Below are positions 46,155 through 57,405 of a DNA stretch of 64,000 bases, piece by piece. The notes under the pieces were generated by a model. That model saw nothing but the letters and a program-made list of their open reading frames with translations, ran no database searches and was not told the origin of the DNA. Position 1 is the first letter of the stretch, and every line of letters begins with the position of its first letter. The stretch is from positions 5,096,501 to 5,160,500 of the forward strand of contig JAGTTD010000006.1 of assembly GCA_018398585.1 (NCBI GenBank), given 5' to 3'. This stretch comes from Simmondsia chinensis (taxonomy: Eukaryota > Streptophyta > Magnoliopsida > Caryophyllales > Simmondsiaceae). The translations under genes were made by a program, and so were the position numbers.

Positions 46155-46398
46155 ACCAAAAGGGCGTACCAACACGCCGTCATTGAATCCTTTTAGAACT
46201 CCGAAGTTAAGCGTGCTTGGGCGAGAGTAGTACCAGGATGGGTGACCTCCTGGGAAGTCCTCACCCTCAGTTTGGGGGCATTGGGAAATAACCTCTCTTC
46301 AGGTTAACACCCTGAAGGGGGAAGGCTGTGTACATTCGTCCCCCCCAGATCTTGCGTAGGCGGGAGCCCTTGAGGCATTGGGTATGTTCCTTCCTTTA
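46155..46398 (+). mobile_element. 5S rRNA-derived SINE with RTE-like tail, copy B
   Basis: The head GGGCGTACCAACACGCCGTC...AGAACTCCGAAGTTAAGCG, GCTTGGGCGAGAGTAGTACC and GATGGGTGACCTCCTGGGAA is almost the complete plant 5S rRNA with an intact internal promoter. From about 46270 the tail TTTGGGGGCATTGGGAAATA...GGCGGGAGCCCTTGAGGCAT matches the RTE LINE tail. A perfect 14-bp TSD GATGTTACTCATTT flanks it (46141-46154 and 46399-46412). The TTG repeat at the end is altered to TTCCTTCC. Confidence 0.92.
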
Positions 46399-46712
46399 GA
46401 TGTTACTCATTTGACTAGGTAAATTAAGTTCTCTTATTGCCTTTTTAGTGCTCATAACCGGCATCATTGACGAGAGGGAGAGGGATTGGGGTATTTTTTT
46501 ATGACTTTGTCTTTGCATTTATTTTATAGCTTAAGATTCTTGTTTCTTTCAAGTCTTTTCGTTTTCCTTCATGTATTATAAATTGAGTCCTCTACTAGTG
46601 AATAAAATATTCAAGTTTCCTCAAATTGTAAGTGTTCTATAGTTGTTCTTGAGTTTTGTTTTAATTAGTGATTAAACTTTTACAATCGGGTAGTATTCCA
46701 ATTGAACCCGCG

Positions 46713-47067
46713 CAAAATTCTGGGCCCGAATGGTTTCATTGCTTTCTCCTTTTGGAAATATTGGGATATTATGGGGCATGAAATTGTTTTAGCGGTCGGG
46801 GTATTCTTCCACAGTGGTAAATTATAGGGAGAAATTAATCACGTTTCTATTACGCTTATCCCTAAGGTGGACAGTCCTTAATTCATGAATCATTTTTGTC
46901 CCATTAGTCTTTGCGATGTCGATTAGCAAATAATTGCAAAGGTATTGTCAAACAAGTTGTAACCAATTCCGAATGAAATAGTGAGTCCCTTTCAAGGTAC
47001 CTTCACCCTTGATCGGGCAATTCATGGGCAAAATTCCGAAACAGTATTGAAAAATATTTTGATGAAA
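46713..47067 (+). pseudogene. L1 LINE reverse transcriptase fragment
   Basis: The translation reads GPNGFIAFSFWKYWDIMG, then INHVSITLIPKVDSP, CPISLCDV, and IIAKVLSNKL with SPFQGTFT. These are the N-terminal RT blocks of plant L1 ORF2. In-frame stops show it is dead. It is cut at 47068 by the RTE insertion, and I cannot find its continuation after 53065. Confidence 0.75.
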
Positions 47068-47099
47068 TGATATGGTCGTGTAATTCATGGGCAATTCAA

Positions 47100-48564
47100 G
47101 GAAGCCCAGAAACTTATGGGAAGGGGTAAAGCAGTTGGCCCAGATGGCATACCCATAGAGGTATGGAAATGCCTTGGACAGAAGGGCGTCAGTTGGCTGA
47201 CTAAACTATTTAACCAAATCCTTATGGGGGAGAAGATGCTTGAGGAATAGAGGAAGAGCACATTAATTCAGATATATAAGAACAAAGGCAACATTCAGAG
47301 CTGCGCCAGCTATCGGGGTATCAAACTAATGTGTCACACTTTGAAGCTGTGGGAACGGGTCATAGAGAGGAGGCTAAGGCAACAGACAGAGGTGTTCGAG
47401 AACCAATTCGGATTTATGCCCTGGAGATCAACAATAGAGGCCATCTACATCTTAAGGCGGACGATAGAGCAATACAGGGAGAGACAAAAGGACCTTTATA
47501 TGGTTTTCATCGATTCAGAAAAGGCATATGATAGAGTGCCAAGGGAGGTCCTCTGGAGAGTTTTGGACAGGAAAGGCATCCTCGCGCCCTACATCCGAGC
47601 CATTAGAGACATGTACGTGGAGGCACAGACTATGGTGCGCATCTTTGATGGGGAGACAGACGCTTTCCCGATTATAGTAGGGGTTCACCAAGGGTCGACT
47701 TTGAGCCCCTATCTGCTCATCCTGGTTATGGACGAGCTCATTGGGCACATCCAGAGATGTGTTCCTTGATGCATGCTTTTTGCAGATGACATTGTGCTGG
47801 TGGGGGAGTTGCGGGAAGAGGTAAATGAGAAGCTGGAACTGTGGAGAGGGGTACTAGAGTCGAAGGGTTTATGACTAAGCAGAGCCAAGACCGAGCACAT
47901 AGAACTCAAGTTCGATCCCTCTTCCACGCCTAGCCGGGAAGACGTCAAGATCGATTCTAAGGCCATATCGAAGAAGGAGAGCTTCAGGTACTTGGAGTCC
48001 ATGATACAACACAACGGCAAAGTGGACGAGGATGTCGACTGCCGGATTAAAGCGGGATGGCATAAGTGGGGGATGGCCTCCGCGGTACTTTGTGATAGAA
48101 AGTTCCCCTTGAAGCTAAAGGGTAGATACTATAAGACGGTTGTGAGACCAACCATGACGTGTGAGGCGGAGTGCAGGGCGATGAAACTTCAGCATACACA
48201 GAAGATGAAGGTGGCGGAGATGCGAATGCTGAGGTGGACGTGCGGACACACAAGAAAGGACAGGATTAGAAATGACGTCATACGATGCAAATTGGGCATA
48301 GCCTCCATTGAAGATAAATTGAGAGAGCAACGTTTGAGTTGGTTCGGATATATCAGAAGGAGACCAGACAACGCCCTAGTAAGGAGATGCGAACAACCCC
48401 TTACTACACTACGCAGAAGAGGAAGAGGCAGGCCGAAGAAGAGATGGATGGAGACGATCCGACAAGACCTCACCCACCTAAACCTTCGGGAGGAGATAGC
48501 CGTAGATAGGGCCCAATGGAGGGCTAGTATAGGGGTAATAGAGGCTCCAGTTGGAGTAGGGTAG
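47100..48564 (+). pseudogene. RTE reverse transcriptase remnant (copy 1)
   Basis: The frame runs from [17 protein letters not shown] through [36 protein letters not shown] and [14 protein letters not shown] to GVHQGSTLSPYL. It meets a TGA (47767) in place of a Trp codon, then continues with the catalytic FADD (gat-gac at 47785-47790). The C-terminal domain KFPLKLKGRYYKTVVRP...WTCGHTRKDRIRNDVIR extends to 48564. An early stop near 47249 and frame changes also occur. It has no endonuclease because of 5' truncation. Confidence 0.88.
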
Positions 48565-48746
48565 TCGAGCTTACTAGGGCTAGGCCTTATCATTCTGCTG
48601 GCGCACGTAGGTGGGATTCTAGCTCCTTGAGCTGCCACTTGCCTACGTATCTCTATCTTATCTTCATCTTTTTCTTTAACTCTATCCCTATCTCTATTTG
48701 TATCTTATCTTTGATTTATGTTGATGTAGCTTGCTCTATGTTTGTA

Positions 48747-49575
48747 ATTTATCATCTAGGCTCTCTCTCTCTCTCTCTTCTGCTCTCTCTCTCTGTGCTG
48801 CGCTGACACACCAACGGGCGCTGCTGCCCTGTCACATCGGTGACCCTTTGCGTAGGTAATCTCGCCGTCGCCACCACACCTCAGCCACCGGCAACGCCAC
48901 AACGACGGCGACACCGCACCGCCAAACACAGCGACGCCACCACCCCTCACGGCCACGATCTCCATCGCTCTATCTCCCTCTCCCTCCCCACCTTAACAAC
49001 TAAACCACGGAACAACGACCACAGGCTCCACCACCACAACCTCCACCACACCCTACCCAAACTCCGGCAACCACCACCACACCAACAACACCCCCCCCCC
49101 CCCCGGAACCCGGTTCCAGCGTCACCACCCCATACCCTAAACAACTAAACCACCCATCACCCACACCGGCAATCCACCACCACCTCACCAAACTGCACAC
49201 CCAAACCCCCCATCCAACCCCACCCCGAACCCTTTCCCCACCACTCACCGGCATCCCCCTCACCCCATACCACCACCAGTCCCCACCACCGCCACGTTCC
49301 CTAACAACTGTCACATCAGGGCAACATCGACCACCTCCTCCTCGAGACCAAGACGTAGACAGCCGGCCGGATCAGGTAGGTGAAAACCGGTCGGCCCCAG
49401 GTTCGAATCCTAGTCCTCTCTCTCTTTATCTTGTGGGATTCTGATTGTACTCCTTGCCTCTTTTTATTCCTATTTTTAGTCCCTCATTGTTGTGTTATTA
49501 CTTGCGTTGTTGCTACTATATCCTTATATTCGGTGATTTAGTGAGCGTCTAACCGTGACCAGGGATAGATAGTTT
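48747..49575 (+). promoter_or_regulatory. 5' UTR of RTE copy 2 with tRNA-like boxes
   Basis: It begins with CT repeats, then a cytosine-rich CCACCACCAC stretch including fourteen C at about 49091-49104. A B-box-perfect GGTTCGAATCC lies at 49400-49410, and an A-box-like GGATCAGGTAGG at 49369-49380. A CCGGCCGG / CCGGTCGG stem surrounds them. The small overlapping frames here reflect base bias and are not genes. Confidence 0.5.
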
Positions 49576-52470
49576 ATGAACAGTACTGGTGATGGAGCTC
49601 AAAACCTGAGGCCATCTTCAAAGGGGTTGGGAAAGAGGTGGAACAGGAAACTAGGTGAGAGTAGCCTACAATTTGGGACATTAAATGTTGGAACATTAAC
49701 GAAGAAGAGCTTCGAGGTGGCCCAAATAATGATAAAGAGAAAGATCAACATCCTATGCCTTCAAGAGACTAAGTGGGTGGGCACAAAAGCAAGGGAAGTA
49801 TTAGGACATAAATTATGGTATGCGGGCCAAACTAGAAAGAGGAATGGAGTGGGTATTATAGTGGATAGCCTCTATAAGGACAAAGTAGTGGGGGTAAATA
49901 GAATTAGCGATAGGATCATCAGCATCAGCCTAGTTTTAGATGGGGAGATATTGAATGTCATAAGTGCTTACGCACCTCAGATTGGGCAGACAGAGCAAGA
50001 GAAGACCAGATTCTGGGAGGACTTTGACTCAACAATGCAAGGCATACCCCAAAGTGAACAGGTGGTGATTGGTGGTGACTTCAATGGACATGTGGGGGCA
50101 AACGTAGACAACTATGCATCCCATCACGGAGGCTTTGGTTTTGGAGCAAGGAACGATGAAGGTAAGGTCTTGTTAGACTTTACAGTCGCTTATGAGTTGA
50201 TGGTTGCCAACACCTTCTTCAGAAAACGGGAGGAGCACATCATCACGTACCGGAACGGTGAAGCAAAGACCCAGATTGACTACATACTCCTAAGGAAGAG
50301 GACTCAAAAAGATTGCGGAGATTGCAAGGCTATCTCTGGGGAAAGCCTCTCAACACAGCATAGGGTAGTATGCGCTGATGTCAAGGCAAAGAGAAGGGGC
50401 AAGAAAACCACAAAACCTTTGCAGCCACGCACTCGATGGGGGGATCTGAAGGGGGACAAGTTTCAAGTCTTCAAGGACAGAGCCGTGGCTGTGCTGGGAG
50501 AGGTTGGGGAGGGAGAACCCAACCATATATGGAACCAAGTAGCCCAAAAGATCAGAGATGTGGCACGCGAAGTTTTAGGTGTATCAAAGGGTGGGGCACC
50601 AAACAACAGAGAGACCTGGTGGTGGTGTAGGGAGGTGCAGGAAAAGATTAAGGCGAAACGAGAATGCTTTAAGGAATGGGACCGAAGTGGAGATGAGGAC
50701 AAGAGACAACAATACAAACAAGCCAAGAAGGAAGCTAAGATAGCAGTAAGAGATGCACAAACTAAAGCCTACGAGGATTTCTACAAAAGGTTGGATACTG
50801 ATGAGGGAGCTAGGGCCCTCTATAAAATTGCAAAAGCGAGGGAGAGGAAGACTAGAGACCTTGACCAAGTAAGGTGTATAAAGGGAGCAGATGGTCAAGT
50901 GCTGGTAGATGAGCAACAAATTAAGACTAGATGGAAATCCTATTTCTAGGATTTGTTCAATGAACAGGGAGATAGAGATGGATCCCCTGGAGAACTACAA
51001 GCACCTGTAGAGCATCACACCTACTATTACTGCATGAGGGTTAGACCCGAGGAAGTTAGGGAAGCCTTGAAGAAGATGGGTAGGCGTAAAGCGGTGGGCC
51101 CAGATGGAATACCCATTGAAGCATGGAAATGCACTGGAGAAATGGGTGTCAGATGGCTGACCAAACTCTTCAACCAAATTCTTCAAGGGAAGAAGATGCC
51201 AGACGAGTGGCGCAAGAGTACATTAGTTCCTATCTATAAGAACAAAGGAGACATCCAAAATTGTGCCAACTACAGGGGAATCAAACTTATGAGCCACACC
51301 CTGAAGCTTTGGGAGCGGGTATTAGAAAGAAGGCTACAACAACGAACAGGGGTATCCGAGAATCAATTTGGATTTATGCCCAGCAGGTCGACAATAGAAG
51401 CCATCCACCTCCTAAGGAGATCAATAGAGTACTACAGAGACAGACAAAAAGACCTACACATGATTTTCATTGACCTAGAGAAGGCATATGATAGAGTGCC
51501 AAGAGAGGTCCTATGGAAGGTCTTGGAGAGGAAAGGCATCCCCCCAGCCCTATATACGAGCCATTAAGGACATGTACGAAGATGCACAAACCAATGTACG
51601 CACGACAGAAGGAGAGACAGACGCTTTCTCCATTACAATTGGAGTACACCAAGGATCAGCCTTGAGCACCCTTTTGTTTATTCTGATTATGGATAAGCTC
51701 ACTGGGCACATCCAAGGGGACGTGCCTTGGTGCATGCTTTTCGCGAACGATATAGTCCTGGTGGGAGAGTCCAGGGAGGAGGTGAATGAGAAGCTAAAAC
51801 GCTGGAGACTGGCCTTAGAATCGAAAGGTCTAAGACTTAGTAGATCTAAAACCGAGTATATGGAACTTAAGTTCTGTGGATCTACCATGCCAAGTACAGA
51901 AGAGGTAAAGACTGGATCAGAGTGCATACCGCAAAAAGCGTGCTTTAAATACTTGGGTTCCATGGTGCATCAAGATGGCGAAAAGGACACAGATGCTAAC
52001 AAGTGGACTGGTATAAATGGAGGATGGCCTCGGCGGTACTGTGTGATAGGAAGTTCCCGCTCAAATTAAAGGGAAAATACTATAAGACGGTAGTTAGACC
52101 GGCAATGTCTTACGGGGCGGAGTGCTGGCCAGTTAAGCACCATCACACGCAGAAGTTGAAGGTAGCAGAAATGAGGATGTTAAGATGGATGTGTGGACAC
52201 ACAAGGAAGGATAGGATCAGAAATGAAGTCATAAGAAGTAAATTAGGTATGGCCCCAATCGAGGATAAGTTGCGAGAACAACGATTGAAGTGGTTCGGGC
52301 ATGTTAAGAGGAGACCGAGCACTGCACTTGTTAGGAGATGCTACCAACTCCATATTATAGACGGGAAGAGACGAAGAGGTCGACCAAAGAAGAGTTGGAT
52401 GGAAACAATTCGACATTACCTCGCCTATCTCAACCTCAGTGAAGAAATGGCCCTTGATAGACCTCAGTAG
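49576..52470 (+). pseudogene. RTE endonuclease-reverse transcriptase (copy 2)
   Basis: The N-terminal APE-type endonuclease (about residues 30-270) has LQETKW, SAYAPQ, GGDFNGHVG, TQIDYILLRK and a final STQHRVVCADV. The RT follows ([67 protein letters not shown]), then the usual RTE C-terminus with RGRPKK. Defects are a TAG at 50947-50949 in frame, a frameshift in the C run near 51541, and another near 51995. The catalytic pair reads FAND (Asn codon 51746-51748). It is therefore inactive. The family resembles proteins often labelled craniofacial development protein 2-like. Confidence 0.93.
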
Positions 52471-52663
52471 AGGAGTAGTATAGGGGTAATAGATATAGTG
52501 GGATAGGAGCGACAAGCACTTCTAGGCTATTACTAATACCACCAGGCTTCTTAAACCCCTCTCTGTTTTTATGCTTTTATGCCTTATTTCTTTTTGTTTA
52601 CACCTTTGTCATGCTTCCATGCTTGTAGTGCTCTCCTTACTTTTCATGCCCTTCTCACTTTTA

Positions 52664-52804
52664 AGGTTGGGGGTCCTCGGAAACAGCCTCTCATTAGGGT
52701 ATCCCCCTGATGGGGAAGGCTGCGTACACCATACCCCTCCCAGATCCTACTCACATGGGTGCCCTTGGGGCACTGGGCCTGTTGTTGTTGTTGTTGTTGT
52801 TTGT
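52664..52804 (+). repeat. 3' tail of RTE copy 2, shared with 5S-derived SINEs
   Basis: GGTTGGGGGTCCTCGGAAAC, AGCCTCTC, GGGGAAGGCTGCGTACA, CCCAGATC, CACTGGGCCTG and five or more TTG units. The same order of blocks is seen at 8466-8590, 46270-46395, 57406-57535 (minus strand) and 52921-53050. Confidence 0.88.
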
Positions 52805-53065
52805 TGTAGCTTGCTCTATGTTTGTATGTTTGTTGTTGTGCTTGCCGTGTGTGTGCCCTACTCATTTGTTACTCTCCTGCTGCCAGGTCACTTGCTCTAT
52901 GTGGCGGACCTACTTTCTCAGGTTGGGGGTCCTCGAAAACAGCCTCTCTTCAGGGTAGCCTGGGCGAAGGCTACGTACATCTACCCCCCCAGACCTTGCT
53001 TAGGCGGGAGCCCTTTGAGGCACTGGGTTTGTTGTTGTTGTTGTTGTTTTTTGATATGGTCGTGT

Positions 53066-54174
53066 CCAATGTATCCCAATTCAGTATAATGAAACAGCAC
53101 TAAAACATATTTGAGATGACATATTGTCCTTTATTACATGACATATTCAATCAGCACAGAGTAATTACCCTCAATACACATAATTTGAGAGTATCCAAGC
53201 CTCAACGTAACGTCATGTAGAGTCCATCTTTAGCAAGGCAACGCTTCAGCAAGCCATTTACTGTGTCCAAAATGTATGTTAGAAACCCAATATCACTTGC
53301 AACAAAATCATCTATAATATTACTGCGATGAACATTGATTTTATAGTCCGACACTTTCATGATGGGAAAGAAGACTATTCAAAATTATCAATTCATTATG
53401 ACTTTATAATATGAGCTTTCCGCACTAATTAACTATGTATTAAATAAATATAGAGTGATCAGGACTCTCGATGTATAATTGAGCAGGAATAAATTTAATG
53501 CTTTACAAAATCTCAATATAACCTGAAACAAAATCATAAATAACATTAGAGTCATGACTTTGTAGCATGAGATCAACATGAGAATGCAACTTCTAGGATT
53601 CAAAATACACAAAACCATATAATATTAGAGCCATGGTGTTGCAGTTTCGTTATACGCAAACTATTGAATTGTCAGAGTATCCTAACATTAAGATATTACA
53701 ATGAACTCTTTTTTTTTCCATATAGTTAGGTCATTGATCTGTTACAAATCCATCATTGTTTATGACTGCCATATCGCATTCAAAACTTGCTAAAAATAGT
53801 TAAGATAGAGACCGTTGTAATGTCATCACATTTGCGACAAAATTGCAAGCGTTCTCAATCATAAATAGAGACTGCAATGCAACGCTTCATTGCCGTCGCA
53901 ATTTCGAACAGATGTCAAATAATGACATTGAGCTGTCGTTGCAACAGTGTTACAGTTTATGATCGATATTGCCATTGCAACGCTATCTCGAATTGTAACA
54001 AATTTCTCCTCGAAATGAGGTGTTGTAGTCGCTAATCCATTACAAAGATTTAGTGATAAAAGATTTTGTAATGAATTTGAAATGGATACTTTCTATTTCT
54101 AAGCCATCACTATAGTCGTTTTGCGATATATTAGATATATTATTTTTCGATTTCTAAGTACTAGTTTTCTAGTG
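53066..54174. mobile_element. possible CACTA-type element or end
   Basis: The right end at 54174 reads CACTAGAAAACTAGTACTTA on the minus strand, a CACTA-like terminus. GCAACGCTT/CGTTGCAACAG-type motifs repeat in both directions at 53870-54000, as in CACTA subterminal regions. A CACTAAAACATATT at 53097 could be the other end, but the match is poor and no 3-bp TSD is clear. There are no genes. Confidence 0.4.
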
Positions 54175-54454
54175 GTGCAACAAAATCGAAGTTGAAGAAG
54201 ACAGTGAAATTGTCGTGAAAACTCTAATAGGGGAAGGTAAAATGTCCTAAAATGTCCAAAATATCCCAATTGATATCGAGCTTTCTCGTCAAGGTGAAAA
54301 TTAGGTTATTCACCGGCTCATGCTTTGCAAGTGTCTATCTTATCGGATGATGCATTGTGTAGCAAGGTTGTTAAAATCGAGATTCTACTTAGGATTGTTA
54401 GAGGTTTATAGAATCGGAATCGAAAGATCGAATCGAATAGCGTAAGATTCTACT

Positions 54455-54625
54455 TTTAAGGCATAAAATCAATCTTGAACCTTCACCCTTCAGTTTAACG
54501 TTTTAGAAAAGTTGGTTCTTTGACATAGTATTAGAGTCTTATTGATCGAGAGGTCATGAGTTCAAATCCCAATAACCTCTACTTTCAATATTAAATAATT
54601 TAAGCATAAAATATAAGGTCATAAT
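54455..54625 (+). mobile_element. 290-bp-class TRIM, copy 4 (partial)
   Basis: An LTR-like segment ends GTTGGTTCTTTGACA (about 54515), followed by TAGTATTAGAGTC (primer site, mutated). Then comes AGGTCATGAGTTCAAATCCC (B-box-like) and the internal CTACTTTCAATATTAAATAA. The 3' half and second LTR are missing. Confidence 0.7.
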
Positions 54626-55216
54626 ATAAAATTAAGCTTAATTTAAGTTTTTTGAGAATATATGAACATTTAATTTAACTTTCTTTTTTTTTAGGTTCAA
54701 AAATTATGTTCATTTATAACAAATGCACGATATTTTACCTTTTAGCTTTTTACGTATACACGGTAAGATCGAGGTAGCATCGGTAGAATCGTAAAATCGT
54801 ATTATGATCCTATCCATTATTTTTTTTAAAAATATTAATGGATCGTATGTTCTACAAAATTATGATTCTACTTAGAATCTGGATCGATTTACAATTGTGG
54901 GATTGTAGAATCATAAGATTCTAAAATCCCAATCGAGAGTTTAACAATCATGTTGTGTAGATCCTTCCTTTTGAATGACGTCTACTTGCTTTTTCTCATT
55001 GCCTTCATAAAAAAAAAAAAAGATTTAACATTTGTGAAAATTCGAAAGAATTTTAGTAAATTTACTAGTATTTCAATATACAAAATGTGTAAAAATTCGC
55101 TTTAAAGGTTGCTATAAAGCTCACCTTCTTATCACGGTTAACCATGTAATAACTTGCTCAAAATTTGATTATTATGTAAAGCTATTCTCATAGTTGCATG
55201 GCGATAGTATTCTAAA
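54626..55216. other. intergenic, no gene seen
   Basis: AT-rich, with repeated GAATC/GATTCTA text (54370-54950) typical of a decayed repeat. No coding capacity. Confidence 0.4.
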
Positions 55217-56255
55217 TGTTTAAACAATATCAATCATAAACTTTAATTCGTCAGCTTAAATTTTTGAAAAAATAGTTCCTTAACACTATATATAGGAGAT
55301 TTATTTACTGAGAAGTCACTATTTCAAATCCTAACAACCTTCAATCTAAATATTAATATACTTCAAGCACAAGGTGTTGAAAAAAGACAACCAAAAGTTT
55401 CTTACAACTCCACGCAAGAAGTTTTGTTCAAAGGTATCCTCCTTAAATAAAAGGGTCAAATATGTTAAATCAAGTTATCTGTTCAAAAAAAAAAAAAAAA
55501 TCAAGTTAAAGATGAGAGAAGAATGGGAACCTCACGCCTGCACTCACCCCCTGCCAGCACCCGCACGAGGGTGAGAGGGTAGGTGTCTTGTTATCTAAAC
55601 AGATATCTTTATTTTTCAAAAAATGCTATAGAAATGTTTTAATGTTGTCGCTTCCCCAAGTTGTCTTGTAACTCTTCCCAATGCCCCTTTACTGTTCTTT
55701 CTTTTCCCTATATTGCAACAACCAGTCTTTAATAGAAATGACTGTAAAGGATTAAACTACCCCTTCCCCACAGTCATATTGATCTCTATATATATTTGCT
55801 GAACAACAACCAGTCTTGGATAAGTGCTTTAAGCATTTAAGCACCAAAATATCTCTTCTTCTCTCCCTCTCTCCACTTCTCAATTCACAACCTTTGGCAA
55901 GGTTTGTGTGGCACTCCTACCCCGCAATTAGCAAGTGCATACTAAGAGTTGAATCGCGTTAATTCTAGAGGATGGCTATCGGTAGTTCTATGTGCAATAA
56001 GCATTGGTCAAATTGTCTTTTAGAATAGTTGTTCTCACCACAGCGCAGTATCGGCTTTTGGAATATCCTTTTGTTTGTTGTTCTACATTGTTGCTCTGTT
56101 TGAACACCACACTACCTTTCTAACACAAGGTATGAGAGGGTTTGTGCATATAAAGCCCAATGGGCATTTGCACGAGAAGATATATGTTACAGTATAAAAT
56201 CATTCATCGATCTTCGTTCATCAGCTCAAACTTTTGGGATATTTAAATAATAAAC
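55217..56255 (+). mobile_element. 290-bp-class TRIM, copy 5, interrupted by a solo LTR
   Basis: The 5' LTR is 55217-55285 (ending TTCCTTAACA). The internal part up to CAAGCACAAGG at 55374 resumes after 56125 as TATGAGAGGGTTTGTGCATA and GCCCAATGGGCATTTGCACG. The 3' LTR starts TGTTACAGTATAAAATCATT at 56185. It is strongly diverged from the other copies, so it is an old one. Confidence 0.75.
55375..56125 (+). mobile_element. solo LTR related to Copia element 1
   Basis: 751 bp from TGTTGAAAAAAGAC to CTTTCTAACA, with a perfect TSD CAAGG (55370-55374 and 56126-56130). It shares the start TGTTGAAAAAA, TCTCTTCTTCTC, CACTTCTC and GTTAATTCTAGAGGATGGC-type text with the LTR at 6049-7113. It lies inside TRIM copy 5. 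The internal region was removed by LTR recombination or never present. Confidence 0.85.
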
Positions 56256-56798
56256 AATCAGAGGAAAAGGAAAATGAAAAATAGATTCAGAATCATCATT
56301 TTTGTCCCATTTTGTGTGATTGCAAGTGTGAATTTCAACATGAAAAAAATGTTTTTGAGAATCATACCATGTTGATTAAATTTTTTTATAGATCTGCTGT
56401 CCTATGTTTCTGTGAAGTAGGCTTTCCTTGTCCTTTTTTTGGTACTAAGTGCATCTACATTGACAATAGTTACGCAAAAGATATGTCTAATATAATGGAG
56501 CAGGTAAGGTATGACATGATATGACAAGACGACAAGAAAATAACACAAAGATAATGGGAAAAAGGTCATGTTTTCTGAGCTTGATTACATTTTGGTTGAT
56601 GAGTTTAACCCGTTTATGTAATTGAGTTGGATGTAAGTTTAAGTTGAAAGAAATGAATTGCCCTTTAAAGCCAAACCTTTTAGGATTGAGAATTGTTTTT
56701 TGTTCCATAAACCTGTACATTTGGATTACTTAATGGATAGTTGATTTTAATGGTATTAGATTCTTTATCAATTTTACTCTATTCTTGCTTTATGTTTG
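56256..56798. other. intergenic, no gene seen
   Basis: Short frames on both strands (56312 plus, 56487 minus) have no domain. GTATGACATGATATGACAAG near 56511 is a short local repeat. Confidence 0.4.
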
Positions 56799-57008
56799 TG
56801 TTGGAAAATCCACACAATTAGGCACAACAGAAGCGGAAAAAACATAAAAAACCATTGAAACATGGACACCAGTATTTGGGTGGAAACCCTCTCTCAACTA
56901 GAGGGAAAAACCACAGGACCCAACGGGCGCCTCAATCCACTATGAAATTAAGGATTACAAACCCTAATTATAACCCCCAACCCCATACAAACATCAACAA
57001 TTAACATC

Positions 57009-57240
57009 ACTGTAACTATGGCACGGTAAGTCACCAACCCTCTCTAAGTGTAACTGTTGCACAGCGAGTCACTAACTCTCTCAAAGTGTAGCTACTGCAT
57101 GGTGAGAAAGTGTACCTACTGCACAGTGAGCCACCAACCCTCTCAAAGTGTAACTATTATATGGCGAGTCACCAACCCTCTTCAATATAGCTTTTGCATG
57201 GTGTGCCACCAACTCTTTCAAAACGTAGCTTTGGAAAGAG
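57009..57240. repeat. 38-bp tandem repeat inside the solo LTR
   Basis: About six units have the core GTAACTRTTGCAYGGCGAG followed by TCACCAACCCTCTCAAAGT, period 38 bp, with one unit shortened near 57100. It lies in the U3-R part of the LTR and could be enhancer-like, which is inference. Confidence 0.75.
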
Positions 57241-57405
57241 AAAGTTACAAAAACTCTCTTATCTCTGAAACAAACATCTCTCCCCCTGCCCGAGTGCCCC
57301 CTTGGGCAACTTTTTATAGAACCCTTGAATTCTCACATCTTTTCTCTCTTTTTTCCTTCACCTAACCATCAACCCTTAAGCCCTATTTTTAATGAGTTAC
57401 CTAAA

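Larger units (their letters stand above)
48747..52804 (+). mobile_element. RTE LINE copy 2, apparently full length, nested in copy 1
   Basis: A perfect 22-bp TSD (48725-48746 and 52805-52826, beginning TGTAGCTTGCTCTATG) flanks it, and the sequence of copy 1 continues across it. It has an ~830-bp C-rich 5' UTR, one endonuclease-RT frame broken by a stop and two frameshifts, and a 3' tail (52664-52800) ending in TTG repeats. Its length is 4058 bp, normal for RTE. Confidence 0.93.
47082..53051 (+). mobile_element. RTE LINE copy 1, 5'-truncated, host of a nested RTE
   Basis: A perfect 14-bp TSD TGATATGGTCGTGT (47068-47081 and 53052-53065) flanks it. Its body is 47082-48746, and its last part (52827-53051) lies beyond RTE copy 2, which is inserted into it. 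It ends with the RTE tail (GGTTGGGGGTCCTCGAAAAC at 52921 to GGGTTTGTTGTTGTTG) shared with the 5S-derived SINEs. It lacks the endonuclease region. Confidence 0.9.

Noticed and set aside
48756..49314. Pro/His- or Gly-rich frames upstream of the RTE
   Set aside because: They are by-products of the C-rich 5' UTR, and frames on both strands are equally open.
52571..53103. Frames of 80-170 codons at the RTE 3' end
   Set aside because: They read through the RTE tails and TTG repeats (poly-Leu/Val runs) and are not proteins.
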